Of a stretch of 9,413 nt of DNA, positions 7,127 through 9,413 are shown in pieces. Within the stretch, counting starts at the first letter, position 1; every line of letters begins with the position of its first letter. The DNA comes from an uncultured Lachnospiraceae bacterium. Lineage in GTDB: Bacteria; Bacillota; Clostridia; Lachnospirales; Lachnospiraceae. The stretch covers positions 1-9,413 of the forward strand of contig CACXEL010000009.1 in assembly GCA_902766655.1 (NCBI GenBank), read 5' to 3'. A model generated the notes under the pieces. That model had not been told where the DNA came from. It searched no databases and saw nothing but the letters and a program-made list of their open reading frames with translations. The translations under genes were made by a program, and so were the position numbers.

Positions 7127-7216
7127 AGACGGGTGCCGGACAGCAATTCCCCTGTAAAGCGGCCTGTGTCCGAAAGTTGCATGGTGATTGAGCAGGAGAG
7201 GAAAGGAGCATCATCT

Positions 7217-8002
7217 ATGAGTGTTCAGTTACTGGACAAAACGAGAAAAATCAATAAGCTGCTGCACAACACGTCGAGCAGCAAGGTCGTCTTCAACGAT
7301 ATCTGCAAGGTCATGGTCGAGACTCTCTCGGCCAACATCATGGTGATCAGCCGTAAGGGCAAAGTCCTGGGCTTCGGGAAGTACGAGGGCTGCGACGTAA
7401 TAGAAGAGATGTTGACGGACAAGGTCGGCGAGTTCATCGATCCCCTCCTCAACGAGCGTTTTCTGGGCGTTCTGTCCACCAAGGAGAATGTGAATCTGGC
7501 GACGGTCGGCTTTACCGGCGAAAATATCAACCAGTATATGGCCATCATCAATCCCATCGACATTGCCGGGGAGCGGCTCGGCACGGTCTTCGGCTACAGG
7601 CAGGGCGCCTTCTTCGACATCGAGGACATCATCGTCAGCGAGTACGGCACGACGGTGGTGGGGCTCGAGATGATGCGGTCCGTGGACGAGGAGAACGCGG
7701 AGGAGTCCAGGAGGAGACAAATCGTGAAATCGGCCTTCTCGACCCTGTCCTTCTCGGAGCTTGAGGCCATCATCCACATCTTTGCGGAGCTGGACGGCAA
7801 GGAGGGCATTCTGGTCGCCAGCAAGATCGCGGACAGGGTGGGCATTACCAGGTCCGTGATCGTGAACGCGCTGAGGAAGTTCGAGAGCGCCGGCATCATC
7901 GAGTCCAGGTCCTCCGGTATGAAGGGCACCTACATCAAGGTCCTGAACGACTACATTTTTGAAGAGCTGGAGGAAATCAAGGAGAAACGCGACGAGAAAT
8001 AA
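7217..8002 (+). CDS. codY: GTP-sensing pleiotropic transcriptional regulator CodY
   Basis: CodY is the global nutritional repressor of Firmicutes. It binds DNA when GTP and branched-chain amino acids are plentiful and controls amino-acid synthesis, transport and often virulence. The protein is 261 aa, against 259 in B. subtilis. Residues 1-155 form the GAF ligand domain, beginning MSVQLLDKTRKINKLLH. A long linker helix (about 155-175) leads to the winged helix-turn-helix, where ASKIADRVGITRSVIVNALR (201-220) and SSGMKGTYIKV (232-242) are nearly identical to B. subtilis. The position matching B. subtilis Arg61 is Val61. The ATG at 7217 is chosen because AAAGGAG (7202-7208) lies 8 nt upstream; the frame is open back to 7133 but homologues start at MSVQ. 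It is monocistronic, between two terminators. Confidence 0.97.
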   Translation: MSVQLLDKTRKINKLLHNTSSSKVVFNDICKVMVETLSANIMVISRKGKVLGFGKYEGCDVIEEMLTDKVGEFIDPLLNERFLGVLSTKENVNLATVGFTGENINQYMAIINPIDIAGERLGTVFGYRQGAFFDIEDIIVSEYGTTVVGLEMMRSVDEENAEESRRRQIVKSAFSTLSFSELEAIIHIFAELDGKEGILVASKIADRVGITRSVIVNALRKFESAGIIESRSSGMKGTYIKVLNDYIFEELEEIKEKRDEK

Positions 8003-8026
8003 AATCCTGCCGCCATTGCACCGGGT

Positions 8027-8125
8027 AGGCCTTTCAGAGAGTCATGGGCTGTCCTTTTTTCTCAAAGTCATAGTATTTTGAGAAAAAAGGACAGCCCATG
8101 ACTCTCTGAAAGGTCTTTTTCTTTT
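8027..8125 (+). terminator. very long hairpin terminator / palindrome after codY
   Basis: The left arm 8027-8066 and right arm 8077-8116 pair over 40 bp with a single G-U position (G8029 with T8114) around a 10-nt loop. The outer part reads CAGAGAGTCATGGGCTGTCC on the left and its complement on the right; the inner part is CTTTTTTCTCAAA and TTTGAGAAAAAAG. A TCTTTTTCTTTTT tract (8114-8126) follows the right arm, so it should terminate codY transcription on the plus strand; the minus strand lacks a T-run. The stem is several times longer than a normal terminator. It starts 24 nt past the codY stop. Confidence 0.88.
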
Positions 8126-8165
8126 TCCGCCCACCGTTCTTTTTTTCTTTTCCCGGAATTAGGTG

Positions 8166-8194
8166 TTGACATTGAAAGGGCAGTGGAGTATATT
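8166..8194 (+). promoter_or_regulatory. sigma-A promoter of groESL
   Basis: A perfect -35 TTGACA (8166-8171) and -10 TATATT (8189-8194, 5 of 6) are spaced by exactly 17 nt. Transcription should start about 8201, just before the CIRCE operator, the classic arrangement for HrcA-controlled chaperonin operons. Confidence 0.93.
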
Positions 8195-8206
8195 ATCTTT
8201 CAGATG

Positions 8207-8233
8207 TTAGCACTCCACAATATTGAGTGCTAA
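8207..8233. promoter_or_regulatory. CIRCE operator (HrcA binding site)
   Basis: TTAGCACTC (8207-8215), nine nt, then GAGTGCTAA (8225-8233): this matches the full CIRCE consensus TTAGCACTC-N9-GAGTGCTAA with no mismatch. It lies about 6 nt past the predicted transcription start and 49 nt before groES. HrcA bound here represses the operon, and heat or misfolded protein relieves it. The hrcA gene is not in the window. Confidence 0.98.
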
Positions 8234-8281
8234 CAAGTATTACAGATCAGAGCATAACTCTTGTTCAAGGAGGTATATATT

Positions 8282-8569
8282 ATGAAATTAGTACCGCTTA
8301 GCGACCGCGTTGTCCTGAAGGAACTGGCAGCTGAGGAGACGACCGCTTCCGGCATCATTCTGGCCGGACAGGCCAAGGAGAAGCCGCAGCAGGCGGAAGT
8401 CATCGCTGTGGGCCCCGGCGGCATGGTGGACGGCGAGAAGGTGGAGATGAACGTGACCGTCGGTCAGAAGGTCATCTATTCCAAGTATGCCGGCACTGAG
8501 GTAAAGCTTGGCGAGGACAAGTATATCATCGTAAAGCAGAATGACATTCTTGCAGTAGTGGAGGACTAA
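8282..8569 (+). CDS. groES: co-chaperonin GroES (Hsp10)
   Basis: GroES is the heptameric lid that caps GroEL during ATP-driven folding of cytoplasmic proteins. The product is 95 aa, normal for the family. It begins MKLVPLSDRVVLKELAAEE. The mobile loop (about 16-33) carries the GroEL-contacting hydrophobic tripeptide in SGIILAG (23-29; Ile25, Ile26, Leu27). VIAVGPGG (40-47) and GQKVIYSKYAGTEVKL (61-76) are typical core segments, and the end is DILAVVED. A strong AAGGAGGT (8267-8274), 7 nt before ATG, fixes the start; an in-frame TTG at 8261 lies upstream of this site and is rejected. It is the first gene of the CIRCE-controlled operon and is separated from groEL by 3 nt. Confidence 0.98.
   Translation: MKLVPLSDRVVLKELAAEETTASGIILAGQAKEKPQQAEVIAVGPGGMVDGEKVEMNVTVGQKVIYSKYAGTEVKLGEDKYIIVKQNDILAVVED

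Positions 8570-9413
<844 letters not shown>

Noticed and set aside
7181..7216. Alternative codY start at ATG 7181
   Set aside because: No ribosome site precedes it, and family members start at the downstream MSVQLLDKTR equivalent, which has AAAGGAG at good spacing.

Overview
The window looks like ordinary chromosomal core DNA from a fairly GC-rich member of the Firmicutes, most likely class Clostridia and possibly Lachnospiraceae-like. The reasons are a CodY regulator, a CIRCE-controlled groESL operon, strong AGGAGG-type ribosome binding sites, sigma-A type promoters, and a comM-dprA-topA-codY gene order. The family assignment comes from protein resemblance and gene order, not from a database search.

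Layout, left to right. At the left edge lies what may be half of an intergenic palindrome (about 12-38). Next is a terminator serving the minus strand, then a uracil permease gene (uraA/pyrP type, minus strand, 103-1488). A divergent intergenic region (1489-1966) carries a good promoter for the rightward genes, a weaker candidate promoter for the permease, and an inverted repeat beside it. Rightward follow comM/yifB (1967-3493) and dprA (3496-4629), which are nearly contiguous and likely co-transcribed. After a 231-nt gap with its own promoter comes topA (4861-6918), ended by a clear intrinsic terminator. codY (7217-8002) follows with its own leader and is closed by a very long near-perfect hairpin (40-bp arms, 8027-8116). 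The window ends with groES (8282-8569) and the first 280 codons of groEL (8573 to the edge), under a consensus promoter and a perfect CIRCE operator.

How the genes relate. ComM and DprA both handle incoming single-stranded DNA in natural transformation: DprA loads RecA and ComM drives branch migration. TopA relaxes negative supercoils. CodY is the global GTP/branched-chain-amino-acid sensor of Firmicutes, and GroES/GroEL form the chaperonin. The permease brings in uracil for pyrimidine salvage. In Bacillus subtilis the smf(dprA)-topA-codY neighbourhood also holds trmFO, xerC, clpQ and clpY between topA and codY; here those four are absent and codY follows topA directly.

I found no convincing undescribed multi-gene system. 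The most noteworthy non-coding object is the 40-bp-arm palindrome after codY, which shares a 15-nt exact core with the left edge of the window and may belong to a dispersed repeat family. Lesser points are inverted repeats around the codY and permease promoters, a DprA whose usual N-terminal domain is replaced by a charged tail, and altered key positions in CodY and the permease.
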